Below, piece by piece: positions 1-11,639 of a stretch of DNA of 64,000 nucleotides. The stretch covers positions 340,856,502 through 340,920,501 of the forward strand of contig NC_081414.1 in the NCBI RefSeq assembly GCF_030272615.1. The letters run 5' to 3'. The translations under genes were made by a program, and so were the position numbers. The notes under the pieces are model-generated. The model had not been told where the DNA came from. It saw nothing but the letters and a program-made list of their open reading frames with translations, and did not search any database. The DNA is from Cryptomeria japonica. Its lineage: Eukaryota > Streptophyta > Pinopsida > Cupressales > Cupressaceae. Each line of letters starts with the position of its first letter. Position 1 is the stretch's first letter.

Positions 1-1972
1 AAAAATAGTGCCTCCCAAGACATAGGCATTAAGACCTACCATGAAAATAGTAAGTGTCAATAACATCGAAACAAACTCTGACCAAGAGGAGGAACAACTT
101 GTGGGACAACAACCACTTGGAGGAGAGAAAGAAGGAAATGAGATTGAAGATTCTCAGGACAAAAGATTAATCTTAAATCCATGGGACCAAGAGGATCTAC
201 TGAAAGAGATAGCCGCATAACAAGGTAAGGAAGAAATGGATAAAGATGGTAGAACATTTGAGGAAGAGGCTAGTGATAAGTTAGGAGAGTTACACAAGCA
301 TCAACAGTTGAACGTTGATTTTTCTCTCCAAGTTGGTTTGGTCTGTCAAATTGTTTCACCTCAAGGCCAGAAGCACATAGAAGAGGAGGAGAAAGATGAA
401 GTAGAAGAGCAGTCAGATGTGCACATAGTGACCGCTAACATCATGCCAAACAAAGGTGATGAAGATAGGGATGTTCCATAATGGTTAGAATTCACCTTCG
501 AGAAAAAGAAAAGGAAAGTAGTGTTACCAAAGGTTACACTACAATAGGCAAACACTAAAGAACCAAGGAAAGCTAAGAAGGCTAAAACCAAAGTTCCTAG
601 ATTTGGACTCAGCACTGACTCAGTAAGGCTAACTCAACTCGTGACTCAGCTCGGACTTGGCAATGACTCGGTAAAGACTCAATATTTTGAAGTCATCACT
701 GACTCAGCTCGAACTTGGCAATGACTTGATAATGACTCACTATTTTGAAGTGATGTCAGTCGGGCCACGACCCTCGGACTTGGCAAGTCAAAAAGTGACT
801 CACTGACTTGGCGAGTCAGGCAAGTCACACCCCCTGACCCGACTGAGCCTGGGTCAAGATCACCGTGACCTAACAAGGGTCACTCGGCCTGCTGACTCAC
901 ATGAATCGCTGCAATTCATGGAAATCTGGCTAAAACTATACATCATTTGTCAAGAATAGGTTCTGATGAGGTGATTGTAGATATATCAGTTCCTTTGCAA
1001 GTATAAGGTCAAAACTCTCCAAAGTACCAAGTGTCACAGGAAAAACTAGGTAAGCAGACAAAGTGGGGGGAGTTAGACACCTTGGAATTAGTCACTAAGG
1101 TCATTAGGGGGTGAATGGAGAAAGAATACACCTCCCATGCAGAAGTCAAAGCACAACAAGAGCAATACAAATAGCTATTGGTATAGATGGGCAAGCCTTT
1201 AGATACTTGTATAAATGAAAAATTTACCTTCAACCTCATCACTCCCAGATGGAGATGTAAAAGCATTATTTGAGGTAAGACAGGTGGCCGCCACGGTGAA
1301 ATCATGGGCTCAAATAAATGCATCTAAAATTAGACTATTTTTCTAGAATACCATGGGGAATATAAGAAGGCTATGCAAGTGGGAGGATCGTTGGCTTCTT
1401 TCTCTCGGCAATGGGAGAGGAATCTCAACACTTTTAACAAGCAATATTGGGTATTGAATAAGGTTTTGCATCTAGGCAAAGAAGTAATTATAAAGGAGGA
1501 CCTCTTGGGTGGAGACAGTTGTAAGAGTTTGCAATCTTACACATACATTTTTAAGTTGAAGATGGAAATGTTTCAGCAATATGTGAAGGATGTAATAGAT
1601 ATTCGAGCTACCCTCCTCAGGATAGTAGAAAAGTATGAGAATTTTGTAGGACAATTACTCGGCATTTTTGGTCTAGGAATAACCAATGCGGGAGCTATGG
1701 AGAAAGATCAGGTGCTCAACTAGTGGGATGCATATGAGGCCCAACATTTTGGACCTCTGGCTCAGTGTAGTGTTACATTGATGGACAAATATAAATATTT
1801 TATTTCAAAATGTCAAAATGTTGTTGAGACAGTAGAGGAGTTAGAAAGGAAAAGAGAGAATGCAAAGGAAGTTGTGAAAAAGTATAAATTCAGAATCAAA
1901 CATGTTGTTGATCCTCCTATCGAGGTAGTTGCATGCGTCATTAGTAATTATAAATCCTATGAAAATAAGTGA
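1..1972 (+). pseudogene. 3' part of the extra ORF of an upstream G1-type Gypsy copy
   Basis: This stretch is a diverged copy of 54545-55551 plus 60609-61221, so it is the distal half of the same long ORF that lies 3' of pol in G1. Open pieces are 236-481 (acidic, Glu/Asp-rich), 1373-1723 and 1778-1972, joined by frameshifts and stops. The last two pieces are helical and charged, with a likely coiled coil around 1778-1972 (Val-Glu-Glu-Leu-Glu-Arg-Lys-rich). I recognise no domain and no catalytic motif. It may be a structural or envelope-like accessory protein, but that is inference from its position only. The ORF ends 51 bases before the inferred LTR start. The copy is cut by the window start and carries a 348-base insertion at 589-936. 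Confidence 0.6.
589..936. mobile_element. 348-base insertion flanked by 9-base direct repeats
   Basis: The paralogous copy near 55130 lacks this segment: there the text runs directly from the Lys-rich codons into the sequence that resumes here at 937. The 9-mer GGCTAAAAC occurs at 580-588 and again at 928-936, which looks like a target-site duplication. The insert is relatively GC-rich and full of GACTCAG/GACTCGG/CTTGGCAA words, including two tandem copies of a unit of about 58 bases between roughly 641 and 760. No terminal inverted repeat, poly-A tail or ORF is clear. A 9-base duplication would suit a Mutator-like derivative, but without inverted ends the class stays open. Confidence 0.55.
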
Positions 1973-2023
1973 AAGATAAGTGTATAGTTGCTAAAAATAG
2001 AATGACTTTTAAAAGGAGTCTTT

Positions 2024-2860
2024 GCATGACTTCCTCACTAGGACTCCAACTGCATCTCCAACTCATGTTTTAGTTTTGGACAAAATTCTGCATGACTACG
2101 AAAGCTTGGCTCATATAGCATGGTCTTTGTAGTGCTCACCTAACCTCCATTTTGTAGTAGTTAACTAGAGTATAGAGGCAAAAACTTGCAAGTTAACTTC
2201 AACTCCTAGCTTTTGAGTTCTTAATTTAGATTAGGTTTATTTCCTAGAAAGTAGGGCAGAAAACTCTATAAATTGAGGAGTTGGATTCATTTGTAAGGGT
2301 CCACAAAATTGATGATTTGAGGCCCACTTAGAAATTTAAGATTTATTTTGCAGATTGTTATGAACTTAAGTTATTTTTGTGACACATTCTTTGAAATTAA
2401 TACAAGAAGTAGCTTATAGATTGTCTGATCTATGTGTATGTTCTACGAGTTCATTCTTTGTAGTCTGGTAATGTCTATTGTTTTAAATCAGCAACGTGTT
2501 CTGATCTTCTATTTATTGCTTTATGAATCATACTGTGCAAGTAAGTGGTGTATGATAATTACTGGGATAGGCAATATTGTGGTGATATTCTTTCCATGAG
2601 TCTGTAAGGTTGCTGACTTTGCAGGTTTACTGGAGGTCCATTATTGAATGTTGATTTGAATAATATTTGATGATTTTGGATTGTAGGGTACTAATTAATA
2701 AGTCCATTAAGTTGTTATTTTATTGCCTTCATTGCAGTTTTCTTGTTTCCCTATCTCTTGCCATTTATTTCTAGAAGAATCTTAAATCATAAAATACCAG
2801 AAAAAGAAGTTAAGTTACTGAAGATTATTGGGTTTTAGTTTCATCAAGAAGGCCCCTTAA
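2024..2860 (+). repeat. G1 5' LTR, shared with the upstream copy (edges approximate)
   Basis: The sequence from about 2024 to 2755 recurs at about 61277-62004, at the other end of G1, in the same orientation. It contains a good TATA box at 2267-2274 followed by a plausible leader, as expected of an LTR promoter. A purine run (AAAAGGAG) lies just before 2024, where the text TGCATGACTTCC could be the LTR start. The 3' edge is not visible, because the other copy is cut by NA2 and no primer site is obvious; 2860 is a guess. The LTR has an extra ORF on its left and gag on its right, so it joins two element bodies. Confidence 0.5.
2267..2274 (+). promoter_or_regulatory. TATA box of the G1 5' LTR
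   Basis: TATAAATT followed by GAGGAG. The same word is present in the G1 3' LTR at 61517-61524, and the T LTRs have a near-identical TATAAATTGAGGA, which suggests related promoters. Confidence 0.55.
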
Positions 2861-3409
2861 CAGGTACAACCACATCAACCATTGAGTTGCCCATCACCAT
2901 CGAGACCCAGCTATAGAGACCTTAGAGTGATCAGTTTCCTAGAACTTGTTGCTTTTAAGGAGAGGTGGTGAGTGTTCACATTAACTACCAGATTGTTGGT
3001 GAGTGTGTCAAAATAGTTGTCAATGAAAATTGGCACTAGAAGGAGGGCTAGATACTAATCCCCTCAACAAATAGTCCCACGGTCACACTATGACTTGATA
3101 TGGTATTTATAGAGATATATCTTTACCAATCCTACTCTTCCACAACTGAGAAATTAAGGTATTAAGCTAGGTCGTATATCATCTTTTTCCCTAGAAAGGT
3201 TTAATAGAGTTCTTAGGAATATTTCTTCTCCTTCATAATTAGTAGAGCTAGGACTAGTGACTAGGAAGAAAATAATTAAAGTTAAGGGACAACATTCAAC
3301 ATCCTCACCAGCGCAGTCATCCATACCCAACATAGAAGATCAATTGATCCCTAGTCCTCAGCCCATCACTTCATCTTTTTTTGCTTAGCATCCACCATCA
3401 CCACCTTCA
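2861..3409 (+). other. G1 5' leader, no gene seen
   Basis: The stretch lies between the LTR and the first recognisable gag codons. It may include decayed N-terminal gag, since short open pieces occur, but nothing could be assigned. No primer-binding site of the usual Gypsy types was found. Confidence 0.4.
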
Positions 3410-4294
3410 ATGGCCTACTTTAACCAAGACCACACACCATTAGGAACTATACCAGGGGGTATACATGACCTCCCTAGAAACCTAGATAGATTTTGCAATA
3501 AATTCTACTATTTGGGGGCTATGATGGCTGATGAGCATATTGAAACATTCAAAGATATAGTTGTTCGTAACAACATTGAACACCAAGATGTGGTATGTAG
3601 GCTCTTCCCATATTCCCTTGGGGAGAATGAATATAATTGATATTTGACTCTACTAGCAAATTCCATCACTCCCTGGGATGTTTTGGAGAAAGCTTTTATT
3701 GATCAATTCCGAGTGTATGTTGATCCTGGAAAATTGTACCATAAATTTGCCTCTTAAGAAATCACCAAATGAACCTCTGACAACTTTTAATACCAGCTTT
3801 CAAAGGGCATATAAGACATTACAAGCTTCATACTAGATAGCAACCAACCTAGCAATTGATGCATATCTAAGAGCTATTGACCCATGGACCACTGTGTTTA
3901 TCAAAAAGAGTGTCCCTGAAGATCAAAGGAACACCCTAGCGAAGATCTATGCATTGGCAATCAGCATGAATCATGAGTTGAACCAAACACCAAGGGGGAT
4001 TGGATACAAATTACCCATAGGAGTGCATCAAGGGATCTATAACCAACTCATTGGGGTACCATCGCCTTTACATATAGGAGCCCCTACAATGAACCTGGTA
4101 CCAATTTATGCCTCTCAACGTCAAGTTAATCAATAGTTTTCTACTCAAGAACTAATACCAATACCGCTCCTACTCAAACATAATACATTGGTTAAGTACA
4201 AGTGGAAAATCAACAATTTGGTGATTCCCACGCAGCAAACCAACTCCCAACTATGATGCCTGAGAGTCAAGGATCACACATATTCGCTGAAGTA
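3410..4294 (+). pseudogene. gag: G1 gag (capsid part), split by T
   Basis: Open pieces 3410-3640 and 3894-4136, with the frame between them (ending with FRVYVDPGKLYHKFAS), read as a plant Ty3/Gypsy gag capsid domain: a Trp-Asp-Val-Leu-Glu-Lys-Ala-Phe-type core followed by a helical tail. This family builds the virus-like particle that packages the element RNA. At least two frameshifts and several stops (3638 and 3834, for example) break it. T is inserted at 4299/4300, and the gag tail resumes at 21387. I could not place the true start codon; it probably lies upstream of 3410. Confidence 0.6.
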
Positions 4295-4299
4295 GAAGC

Positions 4300-5597
4300 T
4301 GTAGACACTTAAAAATAATTATTTTAATTATTTTTAATTCCTCACATAATTAATTGATTAATTATGTTAATTCAAATTCTCCTCAATATTAATTAAATAT
4401 ATTTAATATTGTCACTATAGTATGCGACTGATTTATTTAATAAATCAATCCCTTTCTTTATTCTTCTAAAAATTGAATTCTCACAAATCTTCCTCTTGGC
4501 TAATTAATTTCAATTAATTAGTTAACCCACATGATTCCTACAAATCATCTTCTTAATTCACCATTAACCTAATAAAGTCTTCTAGAAACTTCCTAAACTC
4601 ACTTAACCTTATTCTTCCAATTTTTAATTCCCTCCACTCATTCTCTCTCCTAGTCAAATCCTCCTACAAATCCTAATCCCACCTTACACTTCCTCTAATC
4701 CCCTTCATAATGAGTTGCTAGTGACTAATCATTATGATTAGTCACAAAGTCAACCCCTTGTCCCTTTCATCCAACCACTAGCTTTTAATGCTCTTTTCCT
4801 AGGTGAATGTGAGATTTTCAAGATCTCACATTTCTCTAGGCATCCCCTCTCCCAAAGAATTTTTAATTCCTTCTTATTCCTCTAATCCCTATGCTTACCC
4901 ATTTTTGGAGAATTTTTAATTCCTCCTCCCCATTCTCCAAGGAATGTCACATCCCTTGCTCTTCTCAAGGCACATTGGGGAGTCTTCCCAATGCACCTTG
5001 TTCTTCCCAAGGTACCTTGGGAGTCTTCCCAATGCACCTTGAGGAGTGTGGAGACAAGAAATACATTTAAGGGATATCTCTTGGTCTCCACACCCTCTCT
5101 TGGGCCTTGTGTGAGCTCACAAGCAATTCTAGCCCTTCATCTTGAATCCATCCTAGCCATCCATTTTTCCTCTCCTCTTCCTATAAATTGAGGACTCCAT
5201 CCCCCTATTTTTCATCTCCAAGTTTAACAATCTTATGCTGCCCATTTGAGTTCAAAAAAGTCATCAAAGCATCCAAACTATAGCCAAATCCATACTCATC
5301 CATCATTTAGTCATTTATCCATTCATCTCATCCTCCTATCAATCATATTGTGCACATTTGGAGAGTCATCCACATCAAGCCAGCAAGAGGAGCCCATCCA
5401 ATCAAGTTGAAGAGAGAGGTGCTATTCAACTTCACCAAAGGCTCAATCCGAGGGAGAGGTAAATGTTTGCAAGGTATATGCATCTTATTCATGTCTTTAT
5501 GTGGTTTTTATGCATGTTTTATGCTTTAACATCTTTTAATGTTTTATTTGAGTACTAACCACTTGAAATCCCCTTGCTAACAATTTTCCCCTCTTCA
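4300..5597 (+). repeat. T 5' LTR
   Basis: Starts TGTAGACACTT and ends CCCTCTTCA, and matches 20084-21381 over its whole length without a net length change. It is AT-rich at the start (TAATTATTTTAATT-type text). A TATA box lies at 5182-5187 in CTATAAATTGAGGA. Confidence 0.93.
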
Positions 5598-5619
5598 TTT
5601 TGGCACGCTCGGTGGGACC
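5598..5619 (+). other. Primer-binding site of T
   Basis: TTTTGGCACGCTCGGTGGGA follows the LTR end directly, which is where a tRNA-primed minus-strand start site must lie. I did not assign the tRNA. Confidence 0.6.
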
Positions 5620-7753
5620 CACATCCCTAAAGACTAACATTTTTTGTGAGTTTTTATGAGTTGTGAGATGCAGGCTTTGAAATAGCGTGAGTGACTGCAA
5701 ACCAATGCGAGCGTCACGGTTTCAGTGTGACAAAAAAAAAAAAACTAATTCAGCGTGGGTGCAGGCGCATCAGTGCTATCGCAAGTGCATCAGCGTGGAC
5801 GCCTTTCTGCACAACCGGAGGCATTTTGCCGTGACCAAAGGCATTTTAGCGCGAGCGTCTCCAAACAACGCAGCAGATAGGTATAAAAATCCTTTTGGGT
5901 TTTGTAGGTTTTGGCTTTTTTTTTACTGTTTTATTTAGTTCAATGCATACGCAGGCGTTTTAGCACTTGCGCAAGCGTTTCAGGGTGGCTGACTACACTT
6001 TAGAGTGTGCGCTGTATGTGCAGTGCAATTAGGACTAATTTTTAGTTTTTTTTAGTTTTTGTAGTTAATCTAATCGTCCAAGACAAAAAAAATTTTTTAA
6101 AAAAAAACTACTAATCTCACCGTTTTGCAGGTTGCCTAAGCGAATTCAACCAAATATTGTGTATTTATTTAAATTAGGCACCTGGATGTTAATTAAAATG
6201 GAATGAACCTTTGTCTTGCGTGTTTTGTTTTTTTTGTAAGAAAAGCGTAAAGGTAGGAGAGTATGCTCTCGTCTTATTACATGATAAAAAATCCAAACCC
6301 TCCAACCTTTTCTTGTTTGATTGTGTGTTTACCTCTAGCGGGTCTGCCCTCCCAACTTGCTCTTTGAGAAGGTAAGAGGGGAATGACCCAAGTGAGTACA
6401 CCCGGACCTGGGGTTCCTAACTCACTATAATAAATAGGCCATTGACTATGAAAGGGTTAATGGTTAGGGCTATATGAGAGTTCATTCTCACATTGGGTGC
6501 TTAGTAGGATCCTAGAGATCTCAATCACGCTTGCGTGAATACCTAGTTCTTGGTGCTTCATTGGGCTATAGGCCTGAATTGCACTTGTGCAACTTTGAAG
6601 GTTAGCTCCTCACAAGAAGACTTACTAAACACCTTGTTCATAGTGGCCAAAAACCTTCTAGTCATTGGTGCAGGAGGTCGGACCTCCAAAGCCACCCATA
6701 TTTTTACGACCCTTAGTAGAGACACAAAGTTTTCCATGAGGAGTTTTCATGGGAATTGATGCTTGGCTGCCCCGAGAAGCGAGTGCCGTGGAGGGGAGCT
6801 AGTGGGGTCAAGCATCTCAGTGTCCACTCTGGGTAAGCGTAGCTGGGAAACCAATTGGGATCCAATGACTCTTGTCCTTGCCAGCCTTAAGAATGTTGTA
6901 TATGAGCATGAGTGTCTTTGAGAGAATATGCATTTGATCATTGTGTTTGCTTTGTTTGATACATACTTGCCAAGAATAGACTAAAGACACATCACTATCC
7001 TCAAACACTTTGCAAAAACACTTGTCAAAACACAAACAATTGTCCAAGTCATTACCCACACAAAGTCCAAAGTTGCGTCAAAGCTCCATCCATCCATGTT
7101 TCATAAGCCTAAGAGAGAAGCTAAGAGTTCATCCTCTCCATCAACATTCAAGATTGTCCTTTGAAACACCAACTATCGTCGAAATCAAGGTGGTCATGTC
7201 CCTTCATATAAATTGCCATTCGAATCTATCCTCCATTGAGTCATGTTCATGCCAAGAACAACCTAGTCATCAAGTTTCTTCTAAGCCATCACTACCATAC
7301 CTCCTCCATCAATCATCCCCAAATTTCCCAAGGACTTAGCACATCAAATTAATCTCCCTCCACTATCAAATCAATTATCAAAATTCAAATCCGAGCATCC
7401 TCTAATCCAATTTAACCACATGCTAAGGTTATGTACCTTGTAAAGTTTCATTTAGACCTTGTTCTTAACCAATTGGCTCTTGTGCTTGAAGGAGAATCCT
7501 CTCCAAGTACCCTTTGCCTAATCTCTTTTGAGCCAACCAAGACTCCTAACCCACGTCTTTACTTTGCTTAGGGTCATTCATCAACCTTTTGTATAAGAGA
7601 GGCTTTTAATTATCAAACCGAGGTCTAAATTTTACCCAACTTGATCATCAACAAAATCCTTGTCATAAGAGACAAAATCCAAATTCCACAAGTATCTTGC
7701 TGAGTCCTTCATCATAAATTTCCTCCTCCAAACTTTTCCAAAGTTATTTGTGT
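5620..7753 (+). other. T 5' leader (about 2.1 kb), no gene seen
   Basis: A long untranslated leader, as is common in Tat elements. 5690-6010 is rich in short GCG-containing words (GCGTGAG, GCGCATC, GCAAGCG); the rest is ordinary AT-rich sequence with short chance ORFs. There is an A-run near 5729-5742 and a T/A-run near 6086-6108. I found no conserved domain in any frame. Confidence 0.5.
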
Positions 7754-10090
7754 ATGGTCACAACTCGATCCCAAAAGAGAAAGATGGCTGAACAACAATA
7801 TGCCATGCCGGACATTAGTGTCCTATATGAAGACCCCACACAAGATCCTACATAAAGTGGGCAACCTAGTGATCAAGAGCAAAGCCAAAATCTTAACATG
7901 GTTAGCCAGGATGAACTCCCTCCAAAAATGCAAACTTTTCTAGCAGATTCTTATAACCAAGAGAAGATGGAAAAGTTTATTCAACACAATCCTACCGCAC
8001 TTCTAAGAACTCTCCTTGAAAATGGATCTCAACTTCCACCTGAATTCAATAGATCCACTCTCACCCAACAACCACAAGGAGACCTTGTTCCCTCACGAAG
8101 TGCTGCACCTATTATCCAAGCTCAATCAAATTCAGCCCCATCAATCATCCAAGCTCAATCAGTACCATCCACGACACCTCCCACCATGGTCCCCATCCCA
8201 CCTTATTCCTCCTTACCATGTATACCACTATCAAATCCAATGTCATCTATTCTCCAACATGATTCTGTACCACCTCCTTCTGTTCAACCGCGCATTTCTA
8301 TTCCACAAACTTCCATTCCTACCAACAATGTCACAAATTTTATCCAGGCCATACTCAGTCCTATCACAACAGTTCATGGATCACAACCACCTATCACACG
8401 AATACCCACAACATCGGTCCTCACATCTCATGTTCCTGCCTCTTCCTCATATCAATATATTGGTGGTGGTGCCCCTTCTTTGGCTCATCCAATTATTGGG
8501 ACAAATACAATTCATCATTATCAAAGTCCATAGCAAGACCTCATGAAAAAAATTCAAGACATGAAGAATATCATTAAGGACATGAAAGAAAAGACTAAAA
8601 AGAGAAAAACTTACTCATTCAAAGAGTTTTGCCCTTGTCCTTATGACCCATCTATATCAGTTGCACCCTACCCCCCAAGATTTGATATCCCCAAATTTAC
8701 CAAGTATGAAGGCAAAGAAGACCCCCGCGATCATGTCCAAGAATTCCACATCCTATGCCAAGAAGTCTCCTATAGTGACCTTTATCTTTGTAGACTCTTT
8801 CCCAAGAGTCTCACAGGAGATGCCCTGGCATGGTTCTCATCTCTACCATGAGGTTCCATTGTCTCCTTTCCAGACTTGGTAGAAAAATTTGTGGCCCACT
8901 ATGCTTACAACATGGTTAATGATGTTTCTATGATGGACCTATGCAATACAAAACAAAGGCCTAGAGAAACCTTCACCAATTTCCTGCAAAGATGGCGACA
9001 TCTTATCAAGAAATTCTAGTGGGACATGCCGAAACAACATCAAATTGAGCTATTTCAAAAGAACTTGGTGCCTGAACTTTCAAGACCCCTAATATCTCAA
9101 TGTATCAAATCATTCCAAAAATTGATCGATAACGGCCTCGCCCTCGAACGTGTCTTTTTGGAGGATGGGACCTTGAAACATTACCAAAAGTCGACACAAA
9201 GTTCTTCCTCTTATCATAGTGATAAGCCAAAATTTTGGTCTAAAAATAAAAACGTGGTCAATGATGGTGTAACTGATGCAAAGCAGGTCCAAACCATGAC
9301 CGCTCCCCCAAAATCCACCACCAATAATCATCAATTCAATCAAAATCAATCTCAAAAACCTCATAATAATGTCTCAATCCAAGGATGACCACCCTGATCA
9401 AATAATAGGACTCCAAGAGACTTCACTCCTCTGGGTGAGCCTATTGAAATGGTGCTTCAAAAACTTGTCCAAGCAAGTGTAGTGGTTTTTCCAATCACTC
9501 GCCCGTTTGACCCCAATCAACCTAAACCAAGATGGTATAATGAAGATGAGGATGTGAATACCATCGTATTAAGGGACATGATACATGAAAGTGTATGAAG
9601 CTTAAAAATCTACATACAAGATCTCAATAATAGGGGTGAGATTGAAGTAGCAAATGCAAAACCTAGTAATAACAATGACAAATTTAAAATCTACTAGGAA
9701 CCATTCCTGAAGCATGATAAAGGAAAAGTCTCATCATCCAATGCAATAGGTTATGACTACACTAATCACATAACTGGCTTTGATTTCTTAGTAGGTCGCA
9801 TTGAACCTATAGACACTCGTGTCATTGTCATAACCATCCAAGGAGTTAATCCTCCTTCTTCCCAAAGCAGACCAAATCCTACTAGGATAGTCATCCAAGG
9901 TGCCATGCCTTCCACCTCCCATTTCCAGAATGACTGCAATGTAAATACACACCAAAGTAAGGTCACCATCCAAGGAATCCCTCCCCCACCAAACCCCCTG
10001 CCCATGTCTTCCACACGCTGATATGACCTCCTGGACCAACTTGGAAAAACCCTTGTACAAATTTCCATTCTAGAACTTCTCAAGACTTCC
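7754..10090 (+). pseudogene. gag: T gag
   Basis: ATG at 7754 (Met-Val-Thr-Thr-Arg-Ser) opens one reading frame that runs through gag into the protease with only in-frame stops (near 7851, 8531, 8849, 9017 and 9386), so the start is well supported. Residues about 50-260 are Pro/Ser/Gln-rich. From 8620 the retrotransposon gag domain follows (FDIPKFTKYEGKEDPRDHV, then the LTGDALAWFSSLP and RPRETFTNFLQRWR motifs), ending near 9250 in an Asn/Gln-rich tail. Gag proteins form the capsid around element RNA. No CCHC knuckle was seen. The stops mostly replace expected Gln or Trp codons, consistent with C-to-T decay of an originally open gag-pol frame. Confidence 0.8.
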
Positions 10091-10099
10091 CCTGTGTAT

Positions 10100-11145
10100 A
10101 AATAAATTTTGGAACAAGCCCTTCTTGAATCACACATTCTTGATAACATCAACACAACCCAATTCCAAGCCATCATTGGAAACCTTTCTGCCCAGCAGCA
10201 CCTTGTAATTACCTCCAAAGATGCTCCCGCAGATGAAGACCATAACAAACCTTTGCACATCGAAGCTCTTATCCACAAGCATAAGGTCAAATGTATCCTG
10301 ATAGACAGTGGATCTGGGCTTAATCTATGTACATACAAATTAATAAAACAATTGGGACTTTCTAAGGATCTGATAGACACATCAGGAAGGATCACAATAA
10401 AGGCATATGATGATGTGGAAATAATTTCAAAGGGCATTATCACCTTACCTCTTCAGGTGGGCCCCATTACAATTGAAACTCCTTGCCAAGTACTAGATCT
10501 TGATCTCCCCTACAACATTCTCCTCGGGTGGCCATGGATTCATTCCTTGCAAGCCGTACCCTCCACTTATCACCAATGCATCAAATTCCCCTATAATGGA
10601 AGATAGATCACTATCAAAGGTGATCCCCAACCTTTTCAATATGGCAAACTACTAGAGGGGAAGCATCCATATCATTGCCCACTAAATATACCCTCACAAA
10701 CGCCTCCATTTGACACATCAAATGTTGCCCCCACTTCATCACTACAAGATAATCAAATCAAGATCTTGGACAATGGCTCTGGAGAATACAAATTGGGGGA
10801 TGTCTTATTAATAGGCAACCTCCCTCTCTCTCCTAAGTCATTTGGCAAACCAAAAGAGCTCAAAAAGCACTCAAAACCAGTCATGCAATGCCAAAATACC
10901 ATATTCCAGTGATGGGGCCCACTTAATGAGGAGAGCCTTGAAGAAGATGTCTCTTCCTGGTTGTATAGGGAAGAGGATGATGATCTAGCAAAAATATCCA
11001 AAAAAATGTACCCAAAAGCATTGGCCATGGTTGAAAGAATGGGTTACAAAGGACATGGCCTGGGACTAGAGGAGAAAGGAAGAAAAGAACCCATAAATTC
11101 TATCTCCTACAAATACAACATAGGCTTGGGGTACACCCCCGTGCC
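10100..11145 (+). pseudogene. pol: T aspartic protease followed by a G-patch domain
   Basis: In frame with gag. The protease active-site motif LIDSGSGLNLC has its catalytic Asp at 10304; a hydrophobic strand and the flap-like LPYNILLGWPWI motif follow at about 10500-10545. Retroviral-type proteases act as dimers and cut Gag-Pol. At 11009-11135 comes a glycine-rich segment (ERMGYKGHGLGLEEKGRKEP, then NIGLGYTP) that fits a G-patch, an RNA- or helicase-binding module. G-patch domains at the end of the protease are known in some retroviruses, and similar fusions exist in plant Gypsy elements. Stops interrupt the frame near 10604 and 10911, and a frameshift follows at about 11150-11640. Confidence 0.75.
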
Positions 11146-11639
11146 CCTTCTAGTCCTTCTTCGGATATTGAAAGCACTGATGAAGAGGAATTCCACAAAA
11201 TGCCCTATGAATATGAGAAAGTTATCTTCCTTGACACTTACATCAATACCATCACCCCCCTAACCCCTCCCACTTCACATGAACTACGTCTTGTCCATCG
11301 TAAACTCATTGATTGGGGCCAATAAGAAAAACCCACTTTAGATATCTGTGCCGATGATAATGCTCTCATTGCTCTCCTGACGACGCGAAACCTGGAAGAT
11401 TGTAACATAATCGAGGGTATTCAACTACACGAAAAGGGATACTTTGGTAGTCAGGTCAATGCCCTTAGCCACAAAAAAGATAATAAAAGGAAAATACATG
11501 ATTCCCTAGGTGAAAACCTCCCTGAGGCACCTTTGGATGAACAAAAAATAAAAACAAAGGGCGTATCTGAAAGTGAAAACCTAGAAAAGGCACTTGACAA
11601 TGAGGGACTTGACCTCCCTACCATTGGTTATCTTCCATA

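Noticed and set aside
2739-2880. Exact 3' end of the G1 LTR
   Set aside because: Several CA dinucleotides are possible (2739 and 2870, for example) but no primer site follows any of them, and the second copy is cut.
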